Shown here: positions 27,874-36,980 of the stretch, piece by piece
Numbering within the stretch: position 1 is the stretch's first letter
Layout of the letters: the number at the start of each line of letters is the position of its first letter
DNA from: a virus
Virus record (IMG/VR): IMGVR_UViG_3300025030_000070
Coordinates: 1 to 64,000 of that record
Strand: one strand, 5' to 3'
DNA length: 64,000 bases
The notes under the pieces: model-generated
Told to the model about the DNA's origin: nothing
The model's input: the letters and a program-made list of their open reading frames with translations, nothing else
The model's database searches: none
Program-made: the position numbers and the translations under genes

Positions 27874-30613
27874 TATCGGTGGTTTAGCAGGACACCTTGC
27901 CCATCTCTATGACAACCCAAATTTAACTTTTGGACAAATTAAAGATGTCTTGAAACAAGCTTCTGGAGGTAAATTACTAGGAACAGAAAAAACTGATGGA
28001 ATCAATCTATTTTTATCTTTTTCAAATAAAGATGGTAAAGCTAAAGCAGCCAGAAATAAAAGTAACATAAAGAGTGGAGGATTAGATGCTAATGGGTTGA
28101 TTAAAAAATTCTCCGATAGACCCAACATGTCAGAGTCGTTCAAAGAGGCTATGAGTTCTTGGGAACAAGCTATTTCTCAACTTCATCCATCAGCGCGACA
28201 AAAGATTTTTGGTAATGACGCAGAAATTTATTACAATGTAGAAATATTAGATCCTGGCATGCCAAATGTTATCCAATATGATAATAAAAATCTGCTAATT
28301 CATCAAACAGGACATGCGTTCTTTGATAGAGAAACTGGACATGTAAAAGATGTTGATATATTGGAAAATTATAATGTTCTAAAAACTGCCATAGATAAAA
28401 TTCAGACAATTGGACAACCTGGTAATTTTAATGTTGTAAATGATGCTGTTCGAACTTTGAAAATGTTGGACAGTAAAAAACCACTTCACATAGCATTATC
28501 ACGCCTATCCCAATTACAAGAAGAAACAAAGATTTCTGACAAACAAACTGTTGGAGAATATATATCTTTGAGAGTTGCTAAGTTTCTCAAAAAAGAAATT
28601 CCAGGGTTAACTCCAGCTATAATTCGTGATTTAACTAATAAAATACTCGGAACTTCAGGGTTGAGAATTGATAAAATTCTTGAAAGAACTCCGGATGAAC
28701 AAAAACAAAAAGTTAAAGCAATTGCTGATAATCCAGCATTTATCCTCAAAAAAGCTATAGCTCCACTAGAAGATATAATTCACGATTTTTCCGTTGAAGC
28801 TCTCAAGGGTTTGGAAAGCGCTTTTATATTAGACAATGATAAAGAAGTGAAACGTCTTCGTGGAGAAATTACTCAAGCAGTTGCCACAATCGAACGTTCT
28901 GGACAGGATGAGGCAATTTCCATATTAAAACGTCAATTAGAAAAACTCAAAACTGCTGAAAACATATTCACGGCATCAGAAGGATTTGTATTTGTATATG
29001 ATGGAATAACATATAAATTTACTGGTAATTTTGCTCCTATAAATCAAATTTTAGGAATGTTTAAATATGGACGGGGAAAAATACCTCCCCTCAAGGACAT
29101 AATAAAAGAAAGTGATAAAAATAGAATTATTAGTCTAGTTCCTGGAGGATTTAAACCACCACATATTGGGCATTATCTTGGTGTCAAATATTTATCTGAT
29201 TTTCCGAACATAGACGAAGTAAGAGTTGTTATTTCTCCCAAATCGAGGTTTGATTCTTTACGTCAAATTGAAATAACGGAACAAAAATCTGCTAAGATAT
29301 GGAAAATATTCACTCAAAATGATCCAAAAGTAAAAATATTAATTTCCAAAGTTACTTCACCAGTAAGAGACGTATATGATATGATGTCTGAAATGAATCC
29401 TGGCGATACTTTAGTGTTGGCTCTTGGAGAAAAAGATTTAGATGACACTAGATTTTCTAGGGCACAAGAATGGTCTGATAAAAATAATCTTGGCGTTAAA
29501 ATAAAAACGATAACAACAAATGTTGGCAAATATTCAAATATAAGCGCTACAAAAATAAGAGATTTAATCGCAAACAATGATAAACAAAATTTTTTTAAAC
29601 TAATGCCAACTCATTTATCCACACAAGAAAAAGAACAAGTCTGGATGATACTTATTGATAAGACTATGAAGAAAGACAATAAACAGTTAGATGAAATGTC
29701 AGCAATGGGAGCAACAGCAGGTTCTATTGAAGGTTCTATTGAAAGAACGCCAACGAATTTTAGCAAGAAAAGAATTAAAGGTCCGTGGAATGAAATGGAT
29801 GAAACAGTTTTTATCGATCGCCGAAAAATAATGGCTGAGATGATGCTAAGAAATATTGTTAAAAATTTTATAAAAGAATCTTTATGTGAAACACTATCTT
29901 CACGAGAACGAGCCACAAATATATTGAGAGAACAATTCAGAAGGGTATTAGTTGAAGCCAAGTCTGAAGTTCCTGACACTGTTCATCCTTCCACTGGGAT
30001 AAATATTTTAGAAGAATTACTCAAAAAGATAATTTCACAACTAGAACAAGATTATAAAACATTAACCTCAAGTAAAGAACAGAGGCTATCTTTTAGAGCA
30101 CATATTTTGAATGCTGTTAACAAAACATTAACAACCGCCGATATTAATCAAAATGCTGGAGGGATGATAAAAACTCCAGAAGATTCTATGGAACAACAGG
30201 TAGATGAAATATCTGTTAATGTTGGAGATGAACAAGATTCAATTCCAGACGCATCCTCAAAATTTATAGATGTTGATGGAAATACGAAAAAATTTCAAAA
30301 GTTATTAAAGAAAAATCAAAATTTTTCCATTCCTGGAAAGAACGAAACAGGAAGAAATATGGCAATGACGACATATGATAAATTGGAGAAAAATATACTT
30401 GACAGTTACAATATACTGAGCGACAATGAAGACCAGAAAGTTTTTTATGATTATCTCATGGTAAATTTACGTATGTATTTTGATAAGTTTGAAGGCGAGT
30501 TGACTTCTCAAATAGAAGAACCTAACGCTGGTAGCGACATTACTAATTCATTTGAAGATTCCGAAAGTGAATTTGATAATATAAATTCTGAAAAGAAAGA
30601 ACAGACTATTTAA
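27863..30613 (+). CDS. Two-domain nucleotidyltransferase fusion, 916 aa
   Basis: ATG 27863 is preferred to GTG 27836. Near residue 40, GTEKTDGINLFLSF has the KxDG motif of the covalent nucleotidyltransferase (DNA/RNA ligase) fold. Near residue 427, LVPGGFKPPHIGHYLGVKYL has the HxGH motif of cytidylyl/NMN-adenylyltransferases, and near 560 ISATKIRDLI supplies the matching ISxxxxR motif. The last 300 residues are charged and helical. Large cyanophages and T4-like phages have KxDG proteins of the DUF6267 type; the combination seen here suggests nucleotide or NAD-related chemistry or RNA end modification (inference). Confidence 0.7.
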   Translation: MVNNIGGLAGHLAHLYDNPNLTFGQIKDVLKQASGGKLLGTEKTDGINLFLSFSNKDGKAKAARNKSNIKSGGLDANGLIKKFSDRPNMSESFKEAMSSWEQAISQLHPSARQKIFGNDAEIYYNVEILDPGMPNVIQYDNKNLLIHQTGHAFFDRETGHVKDVDILENYNVLKTAIDKIQTIGQPGNFNVVNDAVRTLKMLDSKKPLHIALSRLSQLQEETKISDKQTVGEYISLRVAKFLKKEIPGLTPAIIRDLTNKILGTSGLRIDKILERTPDEQKQKVKAIADNPAFILKKAIAPLEDIIHDFSVEALKGLESAFILDNDKEVKRLRGEITQAVATIERSGQDEAISILKRQLEKLKTAENIFTASEGFVFVYDGITYKFTGNFAPINQILGMFKYGRGKIPPLKDIIKESDKNRIISLVPGGFKPPHIGHYLGVKYLSDFPNIDEVRVVISPKSRFDSLRQIEITEQKSAKIWKIFTQNDPKVKILISKVTSPVRDVYDMMSEMNPGDTLVLALGEKDLDDTRFSRAQEWSDKNNLGVKIKTITTNVGKYSNISATKIRDLIANNDKQNFFKLMPTHLSTQEKEQVWMILIDKTMKKDNKQLDEMSAMGATAGSIEGSIERTPTNFSKKRIKGPWNEMDETVFIDRRKIMAEMMLRNIVKNFIKESLCETLSSRERATNILREQFRRVLVEAKSEVPDTVHPSTGINILEELLKKIISQLEQDYKTLTSSKEQRLSFRAHILNAVNKTLTTADINQNAGGMIKTPEDSMEQQVDEISVNVGDEQDSIPDASSKFIDVDGNTKKFQKLLKKNQNFSIPGKNETGRNMAMTTYDKLEKNILDSYNILSDNEDQKVFYDYLMVNLRMYFDKFEGELTSQIEEPNAGSDITNSFEDSESEFDNINSEKKEQTI

Positions 30614-31056
30614 TGGCTTTGAAAAATAAAACAACCAAATCAAAACAAATTCAAATAGATTTAAATAATTCTGGTGTAAAATTCGATCAAGAAAAACCTA
30701 AAATGTCTTTAGTGCCAAATTTGGCATTAGAAGAGGTCGCTAAAGTTATGACATATGGCGCGAAGAAATATGCTTCATATAATTGGATGTCAGGATTTGA
30801 TTGGACTCGTTTATCTGATGCGGCAATGAGGCATATTAATGCTTTTAACGCGGGAAAAGACATTGATCCTGAATCTGGACTTTCACACTTAGCTCATGCG
30901 GCATGTTGCGTTATGATGCTATTTGATACAACAAAATTATACCCAGAAAGGGATAACAGGTGGTATGGCTGGAAAGAATTTAATGAGAGAGCGCTTCTTC
31001 GCAAAAAAGATGTATTGGTTAAACAGAAGAAAGCAAGGAAGATTAAAAACAGTTGA
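30613..31056 (+). CDS. dATP/dGTP pyrophosphohydrolase-like protein (DUF5664 type)
   Basis: 147 aa. GVKFDQEKPKMSLVPNLALE, EVAKVMTYGAKKYASYNW, RLSDAAMRHINAFNAGKDID and SGLSHLAHAACCVMML follow the known order of this MazG-like family. Such enzymes hydrolyse dNTPs and adjust nucleotide pools in phages. The start codon overlaps the preceding stop (TAATG). Confidence 0.8.
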   Translation: MALKNKTTKSKQIQIDLNNSGVKFDQEKPKMSLVPNLALEEVAKVMTYGAKKYASYNWMSGFDWTRLSDAAMRHINAFNAGKDIDPESGLSHLAHAACCVMMLFDTTKLYPERDNRWYGWKEFNERALLRKKDVLVKQKKARKIKNS

Positions 31057-31405
31057 GGCAATATCAATTAAACTTCGTTCTCAAGGTAAATCTAGTGAAG
31101 ATTTCGAAATAATGTTGAGCCATTTAACTCTTGAAGAAGTAATTCAATTAAAATTAGAAGTAACAACAAGGATGCTAGCTAATAACAAGTTTTACGGATT
31201 TCCACTTTGGGCACTTATGCCAAATATAACAAGGGAAGCTTTATTGGGATTTGCGTTGAGTAATACCTTTTCCAGGAAAGATACAGCAAGTTTTCTAGGC
31301 ATAACGGAAAGAAATTTAAAGGATATAATTAAGAGATTTAAACCTTTCTCCGAATCATATGGAGATAATGTTTTGTCAGAACCGGAACACGATAATCAAG
31401 ATTAA
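30965..31405 (+). CDS. Conserved-type phage protein with HTH-like C-terminus, 146 aa
   Basis: It starts inside the previous gene at ATG 30965 (30983 is an alternative). FYGFPLWALMPNITREALLG, FALSNTFSRKDTASFLGITE and RNLKDII form a helix-turn-helix-like end known from large phages. The role may be transcriptional or in DNA binding. Confidence 0.55.
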   Translation: MAGKNLMRERFFAKKMYWLNRRKQGRLKTVEAISIKLRSQGKSSEDFEIMLSHLTLEEVIQLKLEVTTRMLANNKFYGFPLWALMPNITREALLGFALSNTFSRKDTASFLGITERNLKDIIKRFKPFSESYGDNVLSEPEHDNQD

Positions 31406-31420
31406 AAAATTTAATTTTTT
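31403..31420. terminator. A/T-rich dyad between convergent genes
   Basis: AAAAAATT and AATTTTTT form a short symmetric hairpin between the + strand gene ending at 31405 and the - strand gene ending at 31411. It could act as a weak two-way terminator. Confidence 0.35.
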
Positions 31421-32298
31421 GGATATAAAGATTTATCCAATTCTAAACAAAGAGAGTCGTAAAATTGTTTATCAGAAAAATAATTCGATTCTGCTAAATC
31501 AAATATTTGTCTAACTTGATCGATTGTTGCTCCGAAGGATATGTCATTAAAGTTAGATAAATATGAATGAATAATGCCGATAACTTCTCCGTTAATGTTT
31601 ATAACTGGTCCACCAGATATTCCCGGAGAAGCGGGTATAGTATAAAATGCGTTAATATCTTTTGAGTTTATACCCAAATCAATAGTTCCTGTGTAAAATC
31701 CAGAAAAAACGGGAACAAAATTTATCTCCCACAATCCAGTTGGGAATCCAAGTGTATATGCCCTTTGCGATTGTCTAGGTGCCGTTTCAGAAATTTTTAA
31801 TGGTTGTTTTGGAATTTTAGTCGATAACAAGATACACGTATCTGACTCTTCTATTGTTGAAATATTAGTAGCGGCATGTTTTATTCCATCGATATCTTGG
31901 ATAAGATATTCACTTTTTGTTCTAATCGTGTGTTGTTCTGGTTTGTAATATGGAAAGTAAAGCATAATTCGTTTGAGTCCGCTAACTTCGCATATGTGTG
32001 AAGCGGTCAAAATAAATGTTCCCGTAGTTGTTTGTTTAATTATTGATCCAGATCCACTGTATACAGATATTTCTTTGGATATTGTAGTTGTAGTAGTAGT
32101 ATCTATAATAGTTAATTCCGTAATAGTCGTTATTTTAACTACTGATTTTTTAACAGCATTGAGTATATTTTCTTCTTTAGAAAAAGTCACATCTACATTA
32201 TCATTGAATAGATGATTAGAACTACAGCAGCTAACGATAGTTAAAGAGGTAATAAGTATGACTATATTCTTGAGATTTGTGATACTATTCAAAGTCAT
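31411..32298 (-). CDS. Trypsin-like serine peptidase, predicted lipoprotein
   Basis: 295 aa, the only minus-strand gene. The N-terminal IVILITSLTIVSCC has an IVSC lipobox. Catalytic residues are visible: His in FILTASHICEV, Asp in EESDTCILL, and Ser in ASPGISGGPVIN. INGEVIGIIHS follows as in S1-family enzymes. A short Thr-rich stretch precedes the domain. Export and lipid anchoring are predicted; the substrate may be a host envelope or rival-phage protein. It is flanked by + strand genes and probably has its own regulation. Confidence 0.85.
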   Translation of the reverse strand: MTLNSITNLKNIVILITSLTIVSCCSSNHLFNDNVDVTFSKEENILNAVKKSVVKITTITELTIIDTTTTTTISKEISVYSGSGSIIKQTTTGTFILTASHICEVSGLKRIMLYFPYYKPEQHTIRTKSEYLIQDIDGIKHAATNISTIEESDTCILLSTKIPKQPLKISETAPRQSQRAYTLGFPTGLWEINFVPVFSGFYTGTIDLGINSKDINAFYTIPASPGISGGPVININGEVIGIIHSYLSNFNDISFGATIDQVRQIFDLAESNYFSDKQFYDSLCLELDKSLYPKN

Positions 32299-32353
32299 AT
32301 AATGTTAACTACTACTACTATTTACAAAAAGAGGTAACCAAATAGGTTTTTAG

Positions 32354-34948
32354 ATGAAAAAAACATACATTTTAGACACATCCGTATATCTTTCTGATTT
32401 TCGTTCAATATTTTCATATGGCTCAAACAACATTGTCATTCCTTTAATAGTTTTAGAAGAAATTGATAATCATAAAAAGCGCGTGGATAGCGTCGGCACA
32501 AATGCACGTGGAATCATTAGGATATTAGATTCATTAAGGGAGAAAGGATCTCTGCAAACTGGTGTTAGAGTAAAAAAGAATAGTGGCTTTGTATTAGCAA
32601 AAAATTTTGATTTTGGTGTTTTACCAATTGGTTTTGATTCATCTATTCCGGACCACCAAATTATTGCTACTGCCATAACAGAACAAAAAAATAATCCAAA
32701 TACTAAAGTTGTCGTTGTCTCATGCGACATAAATATGAGAGTTAAATGCGACTCTATAGGTATAAAAGCAGAAGACTATACTCCAAATCGCGCAATAAAA
32801 GAAAAATCACAAATCTACACTGGCTTCTCAACTTTTTTAGTTGATGATCAATTGATTGACAGATTTTATTCTGGTGAAAACATTTATATTTCTAAACAAG
32901 ATGCTATTAAACAAAAAAATCGATTTCACTGTAATCAATTTATAATGTTAGTGTCAAGCGCAAATGAGAAGAAAACAGCAATTGCGCGCTATATGGATGA
33001 AAATACTCCTCTTCGTAAAGTAAAAGAGAGTGAAAATCTTTGGGGCATTTCTCCAAAAAACAAAGAACAAAGTTTTGCCATAGATATTTTATTGGATCCT
33101 AACATTCCAGTTGTAAGTTTAATTGGAAAAGCAGGAAGTGGAAAGAGTTTATTGGCTGTAGCTGCTGGTTTACAACAATTAATGTCATCACCACTAAAAA
33201 ATGGAAATGGAAAAAACGGAGATAAAGAAAAAGAACACAAATATAGTAGATTGATTATATCAAGGCCTGTACAGCCGATGGGTCGAGATATAGGGTTTTT
33301 GCCTGGCCCACAACCTTTAGATGCTAAGATATTAACTCCCAATGGATGGACTACCATGGGTGATATTGAAATTGGAAATTATATTATTGCTAAAAATGGA
33401 AAACCTTCGAAAGTTATTGGTACGTTTCCAAAAGGAAAAAAATCAGTTTTTGAAATTATAACTACTGATAATAGAAAAACAGAATGTTGTGATGATCATT
33501 TGTGGTATACCCAGACATCCGAGGAAAGAAAAAGAAATAAAAAAGGAAAAATACGCAGTACTAATGAAATTAGAACAACATTAAAAATAGGAGACAAAAT
33601 TAATCATTCAATACCAAGAAACGAACCTATACAATTTAATAAACAATTATTACCAATTCCTCCTTATGTATTAGGCGCAATATTGGGTGATGGATCAATA
33701 TCAAATAGTATTGGTATATCTAATATAGATAACGAACTTATTGATAGAGTAAGAAAAGAATTGGAAATGATGGATTGTATTTTAGGTGATCCTGGCAAAT
33801 CAATTTTTTATAATATAAAAAGAAAATATCAAACAAATAATAAACCATCTAGAAAAATAAAAATAACTAATTCTATAACAAAAGAAGAAATAGAATTTTC
33901 TTCAATAGGAAAAGCATTAGAAAAATTAGATATTAATCGTTCTACTTTGCAAAGTAGATGTGATAAAAAACTTATTATTGATAATTTTAAATATGAATTT
34001 CTAGATTGTGAAAACAAATGGAGCAATCCAATAAAAGAAGAATTATTTAAATTAGGTTTAGAAGGCAGAAAATGTAATGATAAATTTATTCCTAATATTT
34101 ATAAATTTTCTTCTATAGAAGATAGAATTGCAATACTGCAAGGATTAATGGACACAGATGGCACAATAAAAGAAAAAGGAGAAGCCGGTTTTATAACAAC
34201 TAGCAAACAATTGGCATTAGATGTTATTGAATTAGTTTATTCATTAGGAGGTAAATCAATTTTAAGAAAAAGAGAAATTCGTAAAGAAAATGACAATACA
34301 AAAATAAATAATAGAATTGTTAAATCTAATTTTTGTACATATGAATTTACAATAAGTCTTCCAGAAACAATTAATCCATTTTTTATTTCTAGAAAATCAA
34401 ATAGACATAAAGCAAAATATTTACATTTTAGTAAAATAAAAGAAATTAATTATATTGGAGAAAAAGAAGTTAAATGCATTCTAATTGATGATCCTGAGCA
34501 TTTATATATAACTGATGATTATATTGTTACACATAATACTGTAGCTGAAAAGATGTTACCATGGCTTTCTCCAATTCAAGACAATCTAAGGTTTTTGTTT
34601 TCCAATGATCATTTAATGTTATCTCAATATATGGAGAAGGGAATAATTGAAATTGAAGCTCTAACATACATTAGAGGTAGATCTATTCAAAATGCTTATA
34701 TAATAATTGACGAATGCCAGTCATTGACTAAGCATGAAATGAAAACCATCCTAACAAGAGTTGGAAATGACAGTAAAATAGTTTTGACTGGAGATGTAGA
34801 ACAGATCGATAACGTACATGTCGATGATACTTCTAATGGACTAACTCATGTAGTAGAAAAATTCAAAGAATTTGATTTTGCTGGACATGTAACGTTAACA
34901 AAAGGCGAGCGTAGTCGCGTAGCTACCATAGCATCGCAGGTATTGTAA
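32354..34948 (+). CDS. phoH: PhoH family ATPase with N-terminal PIN domain, interrupted by an intein
   Basis: 864 aa precursor. The N-terminal PIN domain (TYILDTSVYLSDF, IVIPLIVLEEID, IPDHQIIATA) is a ribonuclease-type fold. The PhoH ATPase follows: VVSLIGKAGSGKSLLAVAAG (Walker A, about 258), RPVQPMGRDIGFLPG, then, after the intein, TVAEKMLPWLSPI, IRGRSIQNAYIIIDECQSLT (Walker B) and KIVLTGDVEQID. After removal of the 410-residue intein the protein is about 454 aa, the normal length. PIN-PhoH proteins are thought to act on RNA. Confidence 0.92.
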   Translation: MKKTYILDTSVYLSDFRSIFSYGSNNIVIPLIVLEEIDNHKKRVDSVGTNARGIIRILDSLREKGSLQTGVRVKKNSGFVLAKNFDFGVLPIGFDSSIPDHQIIATAITEQKNNPNTKVVVVSCDINMRVKCDSIGIKAEDYTPNRAIKEKSQIYTGFSTFLVDDQLIDRFYSGENIYISKQDAIKQKNRFHCNQFIMLVSSANEKKTAIARYMDENTPLRKVKESENLWGISPKNKEQSFAIDILLDPNIPVVSLIGKAGSGKSLLAVAAGLQQLMSSPLKNGNGKNGDKEKEHKYSRLIISRPVQPMGRDIGFLPGPQPLDAKILTPNGWTTMGDIEIGNYIIAKNGKPSKVIGTFPKGKKSVFEIITTDNRKTECCDDHLWYTQTSEERKRNKKGKIRSTNEIRTTLKIGDKINHSIPRNEPIQFNKQLLPIPPYVLGAILGDGSISNSIGISNIDNELIDRVRKELEMMDCILGDPGKSIFYNIKRKYQTNNKPSRKIKITNSITKEEIEFSSIGKALEKLDINRSTLQSRCDKKLIIDNFKYEFLDCENKWSNPIKEELFKLGLEGRKCNDKFIPNIYKFSSIEDRIAILQGLMDTDGTIKEKGEAGFITTSKQLALDVIELVYSLGGKSILRKREIRKENDNTKINNRIVKSNFCTYEFTISLPETINPFFISRKSNRHKAKYLHFSKIKEINYIGEKEVKCILIDDPEHLYITDDYIVTHNTVAEKMLPWLSPIQDNLRFLFSNDHLMLSQYMEKGIIEIEALTYIRGRSIQNAYIIIDECQSLTKHEMKTILTRVGNDSKIVLTGDVEQIDNVHVDDTSNGLTHVVEKFKEFDFAGHVTLTKGERSRVATIASQVL
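33308..34537 (+). mobile_element. Probable class 3 intein in PhoH, with LAGLIDADG endonuclease
   Basis: The extein sequence is interrupted between FLPG and TVAEK. The insert begins PQPLDAKILTPNGW (no Cys or Ser at position 1) and ends IVTHN before Thr. DHLW in block B, KCILID in block F and the +1 Thr form the W-C-T set known for class 3 inteins. YVLGAILGDGSIS and ILQGLMDTDGTIK are the two LAGLIDADG motifs; a NUMOD1-like segment lies between. Confidence 0.75.
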
Positions 34949-34968
34949 AAAATATATTCTGAAAAAAC

Positions 34969-34997
34969 TTGAAAAGTGTCTAAAAGTGTGATATTTA
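34969..34997 (+). promoter_or_regulatory. Candidate sigma-70-type promoter
   Basis: TTGAAA (34969-34974), 17 bases, TATTTA (34992-34997), 34 bases before the gene at 35032. Confidence 0.5.
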
Positions 34998-35031
34998 AAT
35001 TACTAATTTAGCTAAATTAATGTGATGACTC

Positions 35032-35727
35032 ATGAATATTAATTCTATTAGAAATAAATTAAAAGAATCTAAGAGAATGATTATTTTTAATAGAATACCT
35101 GTAACAGTAATTGGTACTATATCACCTAATATAGATCTTAATAAGATATTAAGACAGATAGAGAGAACTTTAATTAGCAAAAAGTTTTTTTATAATATAG
35201 AGGAAATATATTTTGGTAATTTTAACTTCTTAAAAGGAAGACAAATACAATCACTATATTCTGATGGCTGTATATATGTTTCTGGTTTTAATAATGATCA
35301 AGATATTACTGAAACTATAATAATAAAAGACATAATTCATGAAATAGGACATTCATTAGAAACGGATTATGGGATGGACATATATGGAGATGGAGAATTA
35401 GAATTAGAATTCTATGCGAAAAAGAAAAAACTTCTTTTCACACTTAAAAATAGTGGTTACAATTTTCCAGGAAAAGAGTTTCTTTCAAATTCTGAATATT
35501 CTATAGAACTAGATAAATTTCTATATAGAGATGTTGGATATACCATCTTGGGACCTATGATTGTAGGATTATTCACTTCTCCATATTCAGCAACATCATT
35601 AAGTGAATATTATGCTAATGGATTTGAATATTTTTATACAATAGGAGATAGAAAATATCTTCAGCAGATTTGTCCAATTCTATTTAATAAAATAAAAGAA
35701 CTTGACAAAATTATTAAAATGAATTAG
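35032..35727 (+). CDS. Zinc metallopeptidase-like phage protein, 231 aa
   Basis: IIKDIIHEIGHSLETDYG near residue 103 carries HExxH with the following Glu-containing helix; SLSEYYANGFEYF later could give the third ligand. Similar proteins occur in T4-like phages without a proven role. It has its own promoter-like sequence. Confidence 0.65.
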   Translation: MNINSIRNKLKESKRMIIFNRIPVTVIGTISPNIDLNKILRQIERTLISKKFFYNIEEIYFGNFNFLKGRQIQSLYSDGCIYVSGFNNDQDITETIIIKDIIHEIGHSLETDYGMDIYGDGELELEFYAKKKKLLFTLKNSGYNFPGKEFLSNSEYSIELDKFLYRDVGYTILGPMIVGLFTSPYSATSLSEYYANGFEYFYTIGDRKYLQQICPILFNKIKELDKIIKMN

Positions 35728-35736
35728 AGGTAATAT

Positions 35737-36165
35737 ATGGAAAAGATTAATGGACAAAATGTGAGTGGCATTTTAATAATGAATCTTAAAGATAAAAATC
35801 TTATAAGTATAGATGTGACAGTCGATCCGATTCAAGATAAAGAAAAAGAGGTTAGAATCACAACCAAAGATATTACTAGATTTCTCATTGAAGAAAAAAA
35901 TCTGAACATTACACAATGTGTTAAATCATCAGTCGTTACAAATACAGGTGACGATACTTTACATGGCACATGGATTTTTCAATTAATGAATCAAGAAACT
36001 AATCATTTAAAACAGATTGAAAAAGAAACTAATTCAATTCTTGACATCGATATTACATCCGATGTACCTTTGAAGGAAGACTCCCAAAAACGAAAGCGCG
36101 CTAGGAAATTATCTTCTATTATAGAGATAGACGAAGGAAAGGGAGATCCTGAATCGAGTGTTTAA
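35737..36165 (+). CDS. Hypothetical protein, 142 aa
   Basis: GAGG precedes the start. The N-terminal half is beta-rich; the C-terminal half is charged (KEDSQKRKRARKLSSIIEID). It shares one base with the Cas4-like gene that follows and may be its partner. No motif is recognised. Confidence 0.6.
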   Translation: MEKINGQNVSGILIMNLKDKNLISIDVTVDPIQDKEKEVRITTKDITRFLIEEKNLNITQCVKSSVVTNTGDDTLHGTWIFQLMNQETNHLKQIEKETNSILDIDITSDVPLKEDSQKRKRARKLSSIIEIDEGKGDPESSV

Positions 36166-36956
36166 TGTATATTTCTTATTCTTCTTTATCTGATTGGTCA
36201 AAATGTCCTTTTTATTTTAAGCTAAAATATATAGATAAAATTCCTCATGATAAAGGCAGCATACATACAGCTTTTGGCAATGCCGTTCATGCCACTAACC
36301 AATCAATTCTTGTAGATAATATCTCAGATATAGAAAATGTGTTTAAAACAAACTTTAAGAGATCTCTTAAAGAACTTTCTGGAAATATTAAACAAAATAT
36401 TTTCTCTGATAAAAGTCTCAAAAAATTAGCTAAGGAAATGATGGAAGTTGGACCATCCCTTTGCAAAAAGTCAATTGAGGAACTTCATAAACAGTTTCCT
36501 GGTTTTGTGATTATTTCTACAGAAAGTAAAATAATAGAACCAATTATAAGTTATATGAAAAAGAATTTTGAATTCAAAGGTATTTTAGATGTTGTTATTC
36601 ATACACCATCAGATGATACAATTCATATACTAGACTGGAAAACAACAAGCTGGGGTTGGGATGCTAAAAAAAGAAATGACAAGATGACAACATATCAGCT
36701 TACATATTATAAACATTTTCTTTCTCAGCAAGAAGACATAGAATTAAATAAAATCAAAACTCATTTTGGATTAATTAAACGCACTGCCAAGAAAGATAAT
36801 ATTGAAATATTCGAGACAAAAATAGGAAAGAAAAAAATAGACAATGCTCTTAAACTTTTAAATACCATGGTATACAATGTTGACAATGAAAAGTTTCCAA
36901 AGAATAGATTATCATGTAAATATTGTCCGTTTTTAAAAACAGAATTCTGTCCGTGA
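36165..36956 (+). CDS. RecB/Cas4-like PD-(D/E)XK nuclease
   Basis: 263 aa. YISYSSLSDWSKCPFYFKLK starts the fold and provides the first Cys. HTAFGNAVHATNQS is the conserved His region. FKGILDVVIHT and IHILDWKTTSW supply the D and D-x-K residues; YQLTYYKHFL is the QxxxY motif. CKYCPFLKTEFCP gives three more Cys, so an iron-sulfur cluster is likely as in Cas4 and AddB. It may act in recombination or DNA end processing. Confidence 0.85.
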   Translation: MYISYSSLSDWSKCPFYFKLKYIDKIPHDKGSIHTAFGNAVHATNQSILVDNISDIENVFKTNFKRSLKELSGNIKQNIFSDKSLKKLAKEMMEVGPSLCKKSIEELHKQFPGFVIISTESKIIEPIISYMKKNFEFKGILDVVIHTPSDDTIHILDWKTTSWGWDAKKRNDKMTTYQLTYYKHFLSQQEDIELNKIKTHFGLIKRTAKKDNIEIFETKIGKKKIDNALKLLNTMVYNVDNEKFPKNRLSCKYCPFLKTEFCP

Positions 36957-36980
36957 AGAATAAAAAATAAAGTTTAGGCT

